From the NCBI GenBank assembly GCA_030447595.1, contig JAUJON010000003.1, forward strand, positions 1 to 64,000: a stretch of DNA of 64,000 nucleotides, written 5' to 3'. The notes under the pieces are model-generated. The model was not told where the DNA came from and did no database searches. It saw only the letters and a list, made by a program, of their open reading frames with translations. Below, in pieces: positions 18,278 through 27,845 of the stretch (position 1 is the first letter of the stretch; each line of letters opens with the position of its first letter). Source of the stretch: Thermosynechococcaceae cyanobacterium YX3bin19 (GTDB taxonomy: Bacteria; Cyanobacteriota; Cyanobacteriia; Thermosynechococcales; Thermosynechococcaceae). A program made the translations under genes and the position numbers.

Positions 18278-18835
18278 CTAAGATCCCGCTTGGTTGTCAA
18301 CCCGAACATCAATCACGCTGGCATTTAAAGTTATACATCTGCCCTTCCAGCTCTACGGGTGTCCCGATTTTAATCTTGTTATTCTCTAGTACTGGTCCGC
18401 TATCTGTGATGCGACCTTTCCCTTCCAGGGTCATCAACATATCCACATTGTAGTTTTGCCCAGCCTTAGGGTCAGGCAATACTTTCACCGATCCATCGGG
18501 CTGGGTAACGATCAGATGTTTCCGGCAAGAATTCCACTGATTTAATATCAACCTGCCCGTAAGGCTGATTTCGGATAATAAAGTTCGCTTTATCTCCACC
18601 TTTACCGATGACTGGGAACCGGAATCTTTTGGGTTAAGAACACTTAGCCCCCGCACGATGACATCAACCTCAATGGGCTTGGTTGTCACACCGACCTGAG
18701 CAACTGAAGTGCCATTGCTGTTAGGAAAGAAAAAGATGCCGAAGATAACGAGGAGGATTACTCAATCGTGGCGGCACCAATATCTAAAATGCTGATTTTG
18801 CCAAATAGACGGCCTTGAGAATCTAAAATAGCCAT
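18278..18835 (-). pseudogene. DUF4330 protein, frameshifted
   Basis: Piecing three frames together gives a DUF4330 protein of about 185 residues. It starts MAILDSQGRLFGKISILDIG, has one membrane segment ending FFFPNSNG, then VEVDVIVRGLSVLNPK, FIIRNQPYGQVDIKSVEF and MLMTLEGKGRITDSGPV, and ends NASVIDVRV before a TAG at 18278. Breaks lie near 18763, around 18620, near 18515 and at the TTTAAATG near 18325. Repeated one-base errors suggest poor consensus. DUF4330 proteins are membrane-anchored and uncharacterised. The gene ends ten bases from the tRNA, tail to tail. Confidence 0.75.
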
Positions 18836-19244
18836 GCGACTCTGTCCTAGCTGAAAAGGCTCAATGATTAAACTAAAAATAATCTACTAACGAAAATCCC
18901 GCAGAGCATTGCCCTGGTGCCAGACTACCACGACTTTCAATCGGCTGAGGAATGACATTAAGGTGCCAGAACTATTATTCGAATGATTCAGCATATGTCA
19001 CGGCCTTGAGTTGAGCTACATTATTCAATCGTCATTGTCTTTTTAGGATTTTGCTGGAAACTTAGAACTTAAAAATTCGTCGAATGATTCAGCATTCAGG
19101 GTTAAAGACCTCAAGTCTAGAATAGTATCAGAAGTCACCCTGAGTATTTTACCTTCAGCGCTTTTACGGCTATTAAATTAACTCATGGAGCTAATTAGCT
19201 TGGCGCGTTAGTACTTTCTTAGTGGGTTCTCACGTTTTACTACT
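18836..19244. other. Intergenic region with two copies of a short palindrome
   Basis: About 400 bases between divergent DUF4330 and M48 genes. CGAATGATTCAGCAT occurs at 18980-18994 and again at 19081-19095; a related copy lies at 31207-31222. The motif is part of the imperfect dyad CGAATG/CATTCG. No other gene or RNA is apparent. Confidence 0.4.
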
Positions 19245-20090
19245 ATGTCAAACCAGCTAGCTCAACGTATTCGGCGTCGCTGCTCTTCTTTACTCATTGC
19301 TTCGACAGCCGCCCTAAGTGTTGCAATTGGTGTCCCCGCGCCCGCAGAGGCAATTCCTTGGTTGCCTTTAATTCTCCGGGGCGTTGAACTAATTCAGCTT
19401 TCCAATGTATCGGAGCGGCAAGAAACTAAAATTGGTCAGCAGATCAATAGTCAGCTTCTCAGACAGGGCATGGACCTCTACGAAGATCCAGTGATTAACC
19501 AGTATGTGAACCAAGTCGGTCAGAGACTCGCGGCCAGGAGCGATCGCACCTACAAGTTCCAAGTCGTTAAAGACAAAAGCATCAATGCCTTTGCCACAAC
19601 GGGAGGCTATGTCTACGTGACCACAGGCCTACTAAAAGCTGCCGACAACGAAGCCCAACTTGCCAGTGTGATCAGCCACGAAATGGGTCACATTGAAAGT
19701 CGTCACCTCATTGAACAGATGCAGCAAACAGCGCTCTCTCGGGGACTGGTAACTGCGGCTGGGCTTGACCGGAATACAGCCGCGAACCTTGGGGTAGAGT
19801 TGGCATTCAATCGGCCCCGCAGCCGCCAAGATGAATACGAAGCTGATCAAGCTGGGCTGAGGTATCTCAGTCAGTCAGGCTATGCTGAGTCAGCTGCTCC
19901 TGAATTTATGAAGAAGTTGAAATCGAGCGCCCCATCTTTCCTCAGTACTCACCCAGCTCCTCCTGAGCGGGTTGCGGCCTTGCAGAGAGCCGTCAAGTTC
20001 GATAACAGAAATTGTGCTCGGGCCTGCGGATTAGACAATGCGTTTTACAACCAAAAAGTCCGTAGTCGCTTGACAGCTAAAGGTTTGTAA
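19245..20090 (+). CDS. Secreted M48 family metalloprotease
   Basis: The 281-residue protein has a signal peptide of about 36 residues (charged start, hydrophobic core, PAPAEA before the likely cut). The catalytic domain carries the zinc motif HEMGH at 145-149 within SHEMGHIESRH, and the third ligand Glu is in DEYEADQAG near residue 198. It would act in the periplasm or thylakoid lumen, like BepA/LoiP-type proteases in envelope quality control. Length is normal and the frame intact. It converges with shc, whose stop is immediately adjacent. Confidence 0.93.
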   Translation: MSNQLAQRIRRRCSSLLIASTAALSVAIGVPAPAEAIPWLPLILRGVELIQLSNVSERQETKIGQQINSQLLRQGMDLYEDPVINQYVNQVGQRLAARSDRTYKFQVVKDKSINAFATTGGYVYVTTGLLKAADNEAQLASVISHEMGHIESRHLIEQMQQTALSRGLVTAAGLDRNTAANLGVELAFNRPRSRQDEYEADQAGLRYLSQSGYAESAAPEFMKKLKSSAPSFLSTHPAPPERVAALQRAVKFDNRNCARACGLDNAFYNQKVRSRLTAKGL

Positions 20091-22007
20091 TCAAGTAGAG
20101 GAATGCCACAGGTTGCGATAGCGACCTAAGGCAGTTAGCGGAAAGTGCTGCTGGTACAGGTGGTACTTTAAATAAAAATGGCTGGGGAAGCCGGTACCGG
20201 TGAAGTAGTCTTCATCCCAGGTGCCGTCAGCTCGTTGACTTTGCAGCAGGTAGCGAATTCCTCGCTGCACTGCTGCTTCAGCAAGCTGCCCAGTCGCCTC
20301 TGCTGCAGCCATCAGGCCGATTAAAGCCCAGGCAGTTTGGGATGCGGTACTCACCCCCTGGCCCTTAAGCGCTGGGTTGTCGTAACTGCGGCAAGTTTCG
20401 CCCCAGCCACCGTCTGAATTTTGGCAGCTAACTAACCAGTTGGCCCCTCGCTGGATGCTCTGATGAGATTGAGGGGCAATTAAAGACAAAGCCGTAAGCA
20501 CGCCACTGGTACCATAGATGTAGTTCACTCCCCAGCGGCCAAACCAGCAGCCTTCTGGTTCCTGCTCCTGCCTGAGATAGCTGAGGGCGCGTTCAATCCG
20601 CTGGGTCGCCATAGACGAGTTACAGCGCCCTATCATTTCTAGAACCCGTGCTGTGACATCAACTGTGTTGGGGTCAATCATTGCCTTTAGATCCCCATAG
20701 GGTAGTTGGTTCAGCCAGTCCTGGTTGTTATCTAGGTCAAAGGCAGCCCAGCCCCCCGGTTGACATTGCATAGTAGCAATCCAGCTGACCGCCCGAGCGA
20801 TCGCAGCCTGCTGGCGCGGTTCATCCGGCAGCCGCACTGCAGCCAGGGCCATAACCACTACTGCTGTATCATCGACATCGGGGTAAAAGCGGTTCTCAAA
20901 TTCAAAGGCCCAGCCTCCGGGTTGTCCCTGCTGGTTTTTTATAGACCAATCACCGTAATCCAAAATCTGTTTGCTCAGCAGCCATTCCCCACCTTTGACC
21001 AAAGCCGGATGATCCGGTTCCAGGCCGGAGTCAACCAGCGATCGCATCACCAAAGCAGTATCCCAGATTGGGGAAATACAGGGTTGGATGCGATAGGTGG
21101 AGTCTGTCTCAGTGGCAAAACGATCCACGGCCTGTAGGCCCCGCTCTACAACTGGATCAGCCGCGTCGTAGTTGAGGGCCCGCAGGGCTAACAAAGAATT
21201 CAGCATTGCTGGGATAATCCCTCCCCAGTCGCCTGTTGCTTCCTGACGCTCTAAAACCCACCGTTCGGCAGCTTTCACACCCTCTGACCGCCAGGGCACC
21301 ACATTGAGATCCTCTGCAAGCTTGAAACCATTATCTAGGACGTTGAATAAATCCCGCCAGTCGCCGCTGCGGGGTAGTTCAAATTGAGCGTTGTTTCGAC
21401 CTTCGGCATAGAGCTCATCGACTGTGATCACTGGATCAATGGGGAAGATGGGCTTACGGTCTAAAACGAACAACAGGGGTACAGTACTGCCCCTGGCCCA
21501 GCTTGACATTTCGTAAATGGTAAAGGGGAAGTTGGCAGGCAAAAGCATGATCCAGGGAGGCAGGGAAGGCAGCCCGCGCCAGTCATAGCAGCCAATTAGT
21601 GCCAGGTGGAGTTTGGTAAAAATTCGGGTTCGGCTGATCCCGCCTCGCGGCAGGATGAAATTTCGTGCCCGCAGCATTGCCGGATCGCTTGCCGGTACAC
21701 CCAGTAGCTTCAGGGACATATACGCCTCCACTGAAGTACTCAGCTCGCCACCATCCCCGTAAAACAATTCCCAACCGCCGTGGTCCCGTTGCTGCGATCG
21801 CAAGTACGCCTCGACTTTGTGCAGGGGTCGAGCCCTGTCCGTACCCCAAACTTTGTGCAACAAGACGACCTCTGAAGTGATAGTCACGTTAGACTCCAAT
21901 TCTGCCCACCAGTAGCCATCCGGATGTTGGATTGACAGCAGGTGCTCCTGGCTGGTGGCGATCGCCGATTTAACGTTGGATACCTCGACCTGGTCTAGAA
22001 TTTGCAT
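20091..22007 (-). CDS. shc: Squalene-hopene cyclase
   Basis: This 638-residue enzyme cyclises squalene to hopene or hopanol, the core of bacterial hopanoids. The catalytic acid motif DVDDTA is at residues 377-382. Several QW repeats are visible, for example near residue 27 (QHPDGYWWAE) and near 490 (QEQEPEGCWFGRWG). ATG start, normal length, no disruptions. Hopanoids order membranes and confer stress tolerance. The hopanoid-associated gene hpnA lies 1.8 kb away on the same strand. Confidence 0.96.
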   Translation of the reverse strand: MQILDQVEVSNVKSAIATSQEHLLSIQHPDGYWWAELESNVTITSEVVLLHKVWGTDRARPLHKVEAYLRSQQRDHGGWELFYGDGGELSTSVEAYMSLKLLGVPASDPAMLRARNFILPRGGISRTRIFTKLHLALIGCYDWRGLPSLPPWIMLLPANFPFTIYEMSSWARGSTVPLLFVLDRKPIFPIDPVITVDELYAEGRNNAQFELPRSGDWRDLFNVLDNGFKLAEDLNVVPWRSEGVKAAERWVLERQEATGDWGGIIPAMLNSLLALRALNYDAADPVVERGLQAVDRFATETDSTYRIQPCISPIWDTALVMRSLVDSGLEPDHPALVKGGEWLLSKQILDYGDWSIKNQQGQPGGWAFEFENRFYPDVDDTAVVVMALAAVRLPDEPRQQAAIARAVSWIATMQCQPGGWAAFDLDNNQDWLNQLPYGDLKAMIDPNTVDVTARVLEMIGRCNSSMATQRIERALSYLRQEQEPEGCWFGRWGVNYIYGTSGVLTALSLIAPQSHQSIQRGANWLVSCQNSDGGWGETCRSYDNPALKGQGVSTASQTAWALIGLMAAAEATGQLAEAAVQRGIRYLLQSQRADGTWDEDYFTGTGFPSHFYLKYHLYQQHFPLTALGRYRNLWHSST

Positions 22008-22236
22008 GCTTTACACTTAGTCTTAACGACGTCTACTTCATTATCTACAGGAGCAATCAGCTTTGAGATAAGTTTCATAAAACCCGCTGATGAGGAACAT
22101 GGGGCAGCAGCAGCAGAAAATCCCTAGACATCGAGCAAAAGCTAACATGAGGAATAACAACCTAGTCCGCGAGCACCTGCGCCGATTGAATTGATGTAGC
22201 TAGTAACTTCCATTGAGCCGAGAGCAAGTTTTAACA

Positions 22237-23445
22237 ATGGTTTCCACTTCCCCCACCCCTGCTTCTATTGACCTGTCGCGTATCCGCGCTGAAATTCAGG
22301 CACTACAACCGAGCCTAGTGGCATGGCGTCGCAGACTCCATCAATACCCTGAATTGGGATTTCGCGAACAGCAGACGGCCGAGTTCATCAGCCAAAAGCT
22401 GCAGGAGTGGGGGGTTGATCATCAAGCAGGTATTGCTCAGACAGGAGTTGTAGCAACGATTCCGGGGAAACACCCTGGACCCGTGTTAGCAATCCGTGCC
22501 GACATGGATGCTTTGCCTGTGCAAGAGGAAAATACTGTTCCCTATCGCTCCCAGTATGACGGTGTAATGCATGCTTGTGGTCACGATGGGCATACGGCGA
22601 TCGCCCTGGGCACAGCAAACTACCTGGCTCAGCACCGAGACTTTGCCGGAACTGTAAAGCTCATCTTTCAACCCGCTGAAGAAGGCCCAGGGGGAGCCAA
22701 GCCAATGATTGAGGCAGGCGTACTGGAGCATCCTACTGTGGATGCCATTGTTGGCCTGCACCTGTGGAATAACCTGCCTCTAGGCATTGTGGGAGTGCGA
22801 AGTGGTCCACTGATGGCAGCTGTAGAGCTGTTTCGCTGCAAAATACTCGGTAAAGGCGGTCACGGGGCCATGCCACACCAAACTGTTGACGCCGTTGTCG
22901 TGAGTGCTCAGGTGGTGAATGCCCTCCAGACAATCGTAGCTCGGACTGTGAATCCTTTAGACGCGGCAGTCGTAACGGTAGGTGAACTCCACGCTGGCAG
23001 CGCCATGAATGTGATTGCTGGGACAGCAGAAATGAGTGGGACGGTACGCTACGTCACCCCCGCCTTAGCAGATACGATTGCCCGCCGGGTAGAACAGGTG
23101 ATTGCCGGAGTTTGCCAAACCTACGGCGCAACCTACGAATTGGACTACTGGCACCTGTACCCTCCCGTACTCAATGACCAAGGAATGACCCAGCTCGTGC
23201 AGTCTGTTGCCGAAGCTGTGGTTGAGACACCCGCAGGAGTGGTGCCGGAGTGCCAAACCATGGGGGGTGAAGATATGTCCTTTTTCCTGCAAGCAGTTCC
23301 GGGCTGCTATTTCTTCTTGGGCGCTGCTAATCCTGAGCGAGATCTGGCCTACCCGCACCATCACCCCCGGTTTGATTTTGATGAAGCTGCCTTGGGGATG
23401 GGAGTTGAGATGTTCGTCCGCTGTGTAGAACAGTTCTGCCGTTAA
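22237..23445 (+). CDS. M20 family amidohydrolase (N-acyl-amino-acid/hippurate hydrolase type)
   Basis: About 402 residues from the ATG at 22237; a TTG eight codons earlier is less likely. The family hydrolyses N-acyl amino acids such as acetyl-, hippuryl- or IAA-conjugates. The metal-site motifs are VLAIRADMDALPVQE, VMHACGHDGHTAIALG, FQPAEEGPGGAKPMIEAG and a late CQTMGGEDMSFF. The dimerisation domain begins VRSGPLMAAVELFRCKI. Intact. Substrate is not determinable. It lies between shc and hpnA, on the opposite strand, so a link to hopanoids is not implied. Confidence 0.92.
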   Translation: MVSTSPTPASIDLSRIRAEIQALQPSLVAWRRRLHQYPELGFREQQTAEFISQKLQEWGVDHQAGIAQTGVVATIPGKHPGPVLAIRADMDALPVQEENTVPYRSQYDGVMHACGHDGHTAIALGTANYLAQHRDFAGTVKLIFQPAEEGPGGAKPMIEAGVLEHPTVDAIVGLHLWNNLPLGIVGVRSGPLMAAVELFRCKILGKGGHGAMPHQTVDAVVVSAQVVNALQTIVARTVNPLDAAVVTVGELHAGSAMNVIAGTAEMSGTVRYVTPALADTIARRVEQVIAGVCQTYGATYELDYWHLYPPVLNDQGMTQLVQSVAEAVVETPAGVVPECQTMGGEDMSFFLQAVPGCYFFLGAANPERDLAYPHHHPRFDFDEAALGMGVEMFVRCVEQFCR

Positions 23446-23447
23446 TG

Positions 23448-23813
23448 TCAGGAAGCTGAGGCTGCAAGTTGGTCCATAGCTCGAGCGATCGCCCCTTCGT
23501 CCCACTCCCAGGCATTGGGTTGAGAGTATCTCGTTAATTGGTCTATCGACAGTAATTGTTCTGGGTCAGGAACCGTATCTGCGCTGGGAGCCGAGTGCCC
23601 TTGAGGCTGCAAAAAAAGGACTGGCCGCTCATATTGCTGGTCACCAACTTTCGCGTAACAAATCCCCACCATAAAGGCCTGCATCCCACCCTTACTCATC
23701 CCCACCTTAATGGGCTGCCCTTCAACCTTTTTATCTACCTTGACAATCGGCATTTGCCACTGACTCCTAGCCTGTAAGATTTTGGCATATAATTCTGCAG
23801 CCCACTGCAACAC
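23448..23813 (-). CDS. Cyanobacterial hypothetical protein
   Basis: 121 residues, soluble, with a basic middle (VDKKVEGQPIKVGMSKGGMQ) and an acidic, Trp-containing end (NAWEWDEGAIARAMDQLAA). The likely start is a GTG at 23813, though a later Met (MPIVKV) is possible. It converges with the M20 gene, leaving a two-base gap, and is upstream of nothing it obviously shares function with. Family not recognised. Confidence 0.6.
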   Translation of the reverse strand: MLQWAAELYAKILQARSQWQMPIVKVDKKVEGQPIKVGMSKGGMQAFMVGICYAKVGDQQYERPVLFLQPQGHSAPSADTVPDPEQLLSIDQLTRYSQPNAWEWDEGAIARAMDQLAASAS

Positions 23814-23836
23814 GAAAAAAATGGATGCTCTGGGGT

Positions 23837-24886
23837 CTATAGCTCAAATTCTGACTCAGTAGGGTTACTTTTAGCATCAATATATCCATGAGTTCTGTAC
23901 CAGTCCACAGCATCTTTAAGCGCTATTTGAATTGGCGTTTGCGGCAAACCTAGATCCCGTACTGCCTTTGAGGCGTCATAGTACATTTGTTGCTGGGCCA
24001 TCTGCACCCCGGCTAAGGGGATTGAGGGAACTTTGCCCAAGGGAGCGAGCAGGTGCTCGTCAACCCAGGCAGCACTTAAGGGAATCCAGGCCGGCACAGT
24101 ATACTTTGGTGCCGGTAGCCCTGTCAGGTCAGCAAGTTGTTCCAGCATTGCTTTCAGGGTTAGGTTTTCGTTGCCGAGAATATAGCGATCGCCCGTTTGC
24201 CCTCGTTTTAAAGCCAGCAAGTGCCCATGAGCGACGTCCCGGACATCAATCAAATTGAGCCCTGTCTCCAGGTAAAAGGGCATTTGCCGCCGGAGAAACC
24301 GTAGAATAATGTCGCCGGTAGGAGTAGGCTTGCGGTCCCAGGGGCCAATCGGGGTACTGGGATTGACAATCACGACGTCTTGACCCGCTTGAGCCGCCTG
24401 CTGGGCTTCTTGTTCCGCTAAAAATTTTGACTTTTTGTAACTACCAATTAATTTTTCCAGGGGGCTTTGATAGGTCTCATCGGCGGGGTTATCCTCGGAT
24501 ACGCCAATTGCCGCAACGGAACTGGTATACACCGTGCGCTCAATTCCCGCTTGACGAGCGGCAGCTAGAATATTGCGTGTACCCAAAATGTTACTGCGAT
24601 AGAGGGCTTCGCGGTCGGAGCGCCAAAGACTGTAATGGGCGGCAACGTGAAACAAGACTTGGCACCCTTTTAAATGCTCCACAATCCCTGGATCGCTGAG
24701 ATCTCCCACAACAGTTTCAATCGCTAAACCCCGAAGATTATCCAAGCGGCTGCTGGGGCGGACCAGGGCCCGCACCGCATACCCCTGCTCCAGCAACAAT
24801 CGCACCAGGTTTGCCCCGACAAACCCGGTGCCGCCCGTGACAAAAGCATGGGAGTAGGTCCTAGGAGGAGGATGCACCATCAGCAA
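23837..24886 (-). CDS. hpnA: Hopanoid-associated sugar epimerase HpnA
   Basis: The 349-residue extended short-chain dehydrogenase has GGTGFVG at residues 18-24, VVGDLSDP near 60, HVAAHYSLW near 77 and the Tyr-Lys pair in GSYKKSKFLAE, the pattern of HpnA/dihydroflavonol reductase-like proteins. HpnA modifies or assembles hopanoid side chains, though its exact step is unsettled. shc lies nearby, which supports the assignment. Its start overlaps the stop of devA by 26 bases, so it is probably co-transcribed with the devCA pair. Confidence 0.88.
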   Translation of the reverse strand: MLMVHPPPRTYSHAFVTGGTGFVGANLVRLLLEQGYAVRALVRPSSRLDNLRGLAIETVVGDLSDPGIVEHLKGCQVLFHVAAHYSLWRSDREALYRSNILGTRNILAAARQAGIERTVYTSSVAAIGVSEDNPADETYQSPLEKLIGSYKKSKFLAEQEAQQAAQAGQDVVIVNPSTPIGPWDRKPTPTGDIILRFLRRQMPFYLETGLNLIDVRDVAHGHLLALKRGQTGDRYILGNENLTLKAMLEQLADLTGLPAPKYTVPAWIPLSAAWVDEHLLAPLGKVPSIPLAGVQMAQQQMYYDASKAVRDLGLPQTPIQIALKDAVDWYRTHGYIDAKSNPTESEFEL

Positions 24887-25628
24887 CCGGGAAAAAGTGA
24901 GGGGCCTGTGGAGAAATCATGCCGTCTTCCAAATAGACAATCCGGTCAGCAACATCCATAATTCTGGGATCATGGGTCACCATTAACACAGTACAGTCCT
25001 CTTCTTTAGCCAGCTTCCGCAGCAGCTCGATCACGGCATGTCCATTTTGAGAATCCAATGCTGCTGTCGGTTCATCCGCCATGATCAACCGGGGGCTACC
25101 CGCTAGAGCACGGGCGATCGCGACGCGCTGCTTCTGACCTCCGGAAAGATCCCGCGGCAAACTCTTTACTTTATCTGCAAGACCAACCTGCTCTAACAGC
25201 TGTTGGGCCTGATGTTTTGCTGCTTGGCGACGGATTCCTTTCAAGTTCAGAACTGCTTCCACGTTCTCCTGTGCTGTAAGCGCCGGAAACAAATTAAAGT
25301 CCTGAAAGATAAACCCAATATTTTTCAGCCGAAACTTCGCCAGCTTACCCCGAGATAAGCCAGTAATTTCTTGCCCCAATAATTCTACAGTGCCCGCTGT
25401 TGGGGTCAAAATACCGCTGAGAATCGACAATAATGTGGTTTTGCCAGAACCAGAGGGACCCATTAATAGTTCAAGGTCATCACTGAAAATCTCTAGTTCG
25501 ATACCCCTAAGCGCCTGAAAACGTTCAGCCCCAGACTGGAATATCATTTCAATTCCACTAGCAACAACTGCTTTAGCCGGAGTTATCCTCTGCAACTCTA
25601 CCGGTGGAGTTAATTTATCCATTACCAC
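24861..25628 (-). CDS. devA: DevA/LolD-type ABC transporter ATPase
   Basis: 255 residues. Walker A GPSGSGKTT near residue 57, signature LSGGQKQRVAIARAL near 161 and Walker B LIMADEPTAALDS near 181 are all canonical. This is the MacB/LolD/DevA branch. DevBCA exporters move glycolipids or lipoproteins across the envelope in cyanobacteria, including heterocyst glycolipids. It lies directly downstream of the permease gene and overlaps hpnA. I do not imply heterocysts: DevA paralogues occur in non-heterocystous species. Confidence 0.85.
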   Translation of the reverse strand: MVMDKLTPPVELQRITPAKAVVASGIEMIFQSGAERFQALRGIELEIFSDDLELLMGPSGSGKTTLLSILSGILTPTAGTVELLGQEITGLSRGKLAKFRLKNIGFIFQDFNLFPALTAQENVEAVLNLKGIRRQAAKHQAQQLLEQVGLADKVKSLPRDLSGGQKQRVAIARALAGSPRLIMADEPTAALDSQNGHAVIELLRKLAKEEDCTVLMVTHDPRIMDVADRIVYLEDGMISPQAPHFFPVADGASSS

Positions 25629-25694
25629 TTATAAAGGATCAATGTCTACTTCCCAGTGCAAATGCTGATGCGAACTTAGTCTAACGCTACGAAC

Positions 25695-26870
25695 TTAAGC
25701 CTTAAACACAATCGCCGGATCTAAATGAGTGACTTTTTGGATAGCAAAGACAGCAGCACCAATACACATCACAATCGTTATACCAAAAACCCCAGTTGCC
25801 GTGATCGGACTAATCAGGATTTCGATTGCCTGGGCTTCCAGCGTCCAAGCTCCCAAGGCAAAGCAAAGCGCCATGCCCGGTAGATAACCTAAAACGGCCA
25901 TCCATAATGCTTGCTTGATAATTACGCCATAAATAAACCAATCAGAGGATCCCATTGCCTTGAGAGTGCCAAATTCTTTTAAGTGATCGGACACAGAAGC
26001 ATATAGAATTTGGCCAACAATCACTAGGCCAACGACCACACCGACAACAGCCCCCAATCCTAAAATAAAACCAACGCCAGTGCTCTTCTGCCAGTAAACC
26101 TGATTTAACCTCGCCATTTCCTCGCGGGTATAGGCACGAGTTTCCGGTAGGGCTGCTTCTAATCGTTGCTGCAGGTCCTGGAGATCTGTGCCAGGCTGGG
26201 CGCGAATCAGGATATAGGTAATCCGATCCGTTGCGGTTAGCCCTGGTGGCCTTGGTGGGTTATCCGGTGCAGAAGCCAGGGGAGAATTGTCATAGGCATA
26301 AGCATTTTCTAAGGAGGCAAATACAAAGGCGCTGGAAACCACAGAACGGATACCCTTGGTAAAACCCACAACTCGTGCCGGGAATGAGCCGATCTCAGCC
26401 GCTTCCCCTGGGCGCTCCACTTTGAGCCCATCTTTGTCAGAGTCATCTAGCATGACAGTGTAGGGTTGTTTTAACTGGCTCAAGTTTCCCTGAGAGATGT
26501 CCCAAGGCTTGAACAACTGTCCGTCTGGATTGAATCCCACCACCCTGACGGGTGTAATCTCACCGGATGGTCTGCGCCACACGGCTCCACCTACAATTAG
26601 GGCTTCAGCTCGATTAACCCCTTTAACCTGTTGTGCCTGAGTTACTCTTTCCAAGGGCATTGGCAGTGTCAAATCAAGATAGCGCATATCCTCAGACGCA
26701 ACCCAGATATCGGCATTAGAGTTGTCAATCAGCAGGCTAGTAGAACGAGTAAAACCATTGAAAATTCCTGTCTGAATCGTTACTAGGCTAACGGCAAACA
26801 TGATGCCAGCCTGAGCAACGACAAAGCGGGGCAAATCTTGAAATAAGTTTTTACGGGCAAGTGAAACCAT
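25695..26870 (-). CDS. devC: DevC-type ABC transporter permease
   Basis: 391 residues with MacB/FtsX architecture: a membrane segment near residue 20 and a large periplasmic domain of about 220 residues (VKGVNRAEALIVGGAVWRR, PARVVGFTKGIRSVVSSA). Three C-terminal segments follow, starting VGFILGLGAVVGVVVGLVIV near 271. It pairs with the downstream ATPase 66 bases away. The membrane-fusion partner DevB, normally encoded next to devC, is not in this cluster. Confidence 0.85.
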   Translation of the reverse strand: MVSLARKNLFQDLPRFVVAQAGIMFAVSLVTIQTGIFNGFTRSTSLLIDNSNADIWVASEDMRYLDLTLPMPLERVTQAQQVKGVNRAEALIVGGAVWRRPSGEITPVRVVGFNPDGQLFKPWDISQGNLSQLKQPYTVMLDDSDKDGLKVERPGEAAEIGSFPARVVGFTKGIRSVVSSAFVFASLENAYAYDNSPLASAPDNPPRPPGLTATDRITYILIRAQPGTDLQDLQQRLEAALPETRAYTREEMARLNQVYWQKSTGVGFILGLGAVVGVVVGLVIVGQILYASVSDHLKEFGTLKAMGSSDWFIYGVIIKQALWMAVLGYLPGMALCFALGAWTLEAQAIEILISPITATGVFGITIVMCIGAAVFAIQKVTHLDPAIVFKA

Positions 26871-27030
26871 AACAACAAAAAGCCAGACTATTGAATTGGT
26901 TTAGGTGTAGGTGGGTGGATGGTTATAAGTTACAGGAAGTTCCTGTAAGAGATCTAGATTGGATAGATTTTGTTAGATATAAAGGGTAGAAGCCAGGGGT
27001 TTCTACCGTTAAACTCCAGTAATACAATAA

Positions 27031-27055
27031 GCCCACCCAGATTACATTGGGTGGG
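27031..27055 (-). terminator. Hairpin terminator downstream of the 27.1-27.5 kb gene
   Basis: CCCACCCA at 27032-27039 pairs perfectly with TGGGTGGG at 27048-27055 around an eight-base loop. On the minus strand it lies 54 bases past the end of the hypothetical gene and is followed by a T-rich CTTATT, fitting an intrinsic terminator. Confidence 0.5.
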
Positions 27056-27108
27056 ACAAGGTTGACATTGAATCACTTAAGGCTATCCAGGGAAACTAGA
27101 AATTGAGT

Positions 27109-27462
27109 TTATTCATTACCCGTGACCTTGTCGAGAAGATTTTGGGCTCCTTCTACTAAACCTTTATTTGACTGAGATCTTTTGAAGGCTTTGATCTCGT
27201 TTTCCTCAGCCTTCTGCACCGTTTGAGGACTTTCACCAGCCTTGGCTGCCTCTTCGTAAGCTTCTTCTCGACTTTCGTCTTTACCAGACTCAAGCACATC
27301 AATTCCTTTTTCCTGAGCTTGAACAGGCCCTGAGGTTACGGCTGCATAACTAGGCTGGCTTACAGAAATCAGTAGACCTGATAGGCTGATCAAACTCATC
27401 AGACCTAGAACTGCCATGCACTTGCGGAATACTTGCCCTAGGGCCGAGAAAATTTGTTGCAT
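27109..27462 (-). CDS. Exported hypothetical protein rich in Lys/Glu
   Basis: 117 residues. A basic start, hydrophobic core near residues 14-36 and SYAAV look like a signal peptide, followed by a highly charged part (KGIDVLESGKDESREEAYEE, then NEIKAFKRSQSNKG). Probably a small periplasmic or lumenal helical protein. It ends before the hairpin at 27031-27055. Similar small proteins occur in cyanobacteria but I do not know a function. Confidence 0.65.
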   Translation of the reverse strand: MQQIFSALGQVFRKCMAVLGLMSLISLSGLLISVSQPSYAAVTSGPVQAQEKGIDVLESGKDESREEAYEEAAKAGESPQTVQKAEENEIKAFKRSQSNKGLVEGAQNLLDKVTGNE

Positions 27463-27845
27463 ATTCAGTCTCCTCTTCGTTGTCTTGTCTTCATATAGAA
27501 CCTTTTTAACGTACCTGTGACTACCCTATGCTCTTGAATTCGAGCTGTAAACACAGTGCTTTAGGCAAACTACCCGTTTAACCGTAGCAGTGCCTCCTGC
27601 CGTAGGATACATTAAATTAGTTCGCTAAATTACAAATTATTGCTAAGACAGAGCAGGCTCATTAGTTAGGGCCTTCGTACATTCAGGTTGAGCCAGTAGT
27701 CGTTACTAGGTTTGACTTTTGGCTATATCGGCTTACCCAGGAGGATATAGGGTAGCTCTTGCAGATCAGGGCAAGACGCTTAGAGCTGGGGATATGTCAC
27801 AGTAGAGATACTGCTACTTGATTAGCCTCAGACTTGTTCAATGCG
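27463..27845. other. Intergenic region between divergent genes
   Basis: About 380 bases between the divergent exported-protein gene and the ubiA-type gene; promoters of both are expected. I see no RNA gene, strong hairpin or open frame of note. Confidence 0.35.

Noticed and set aside
24861-26870. Taking DevCA as proof of a heterocyst-forming organism
   Set aside because: DevA and DevC paralogues also occur in unicellular and non-heterocystous cyanobacteria, and no other heterocyst gene is present.
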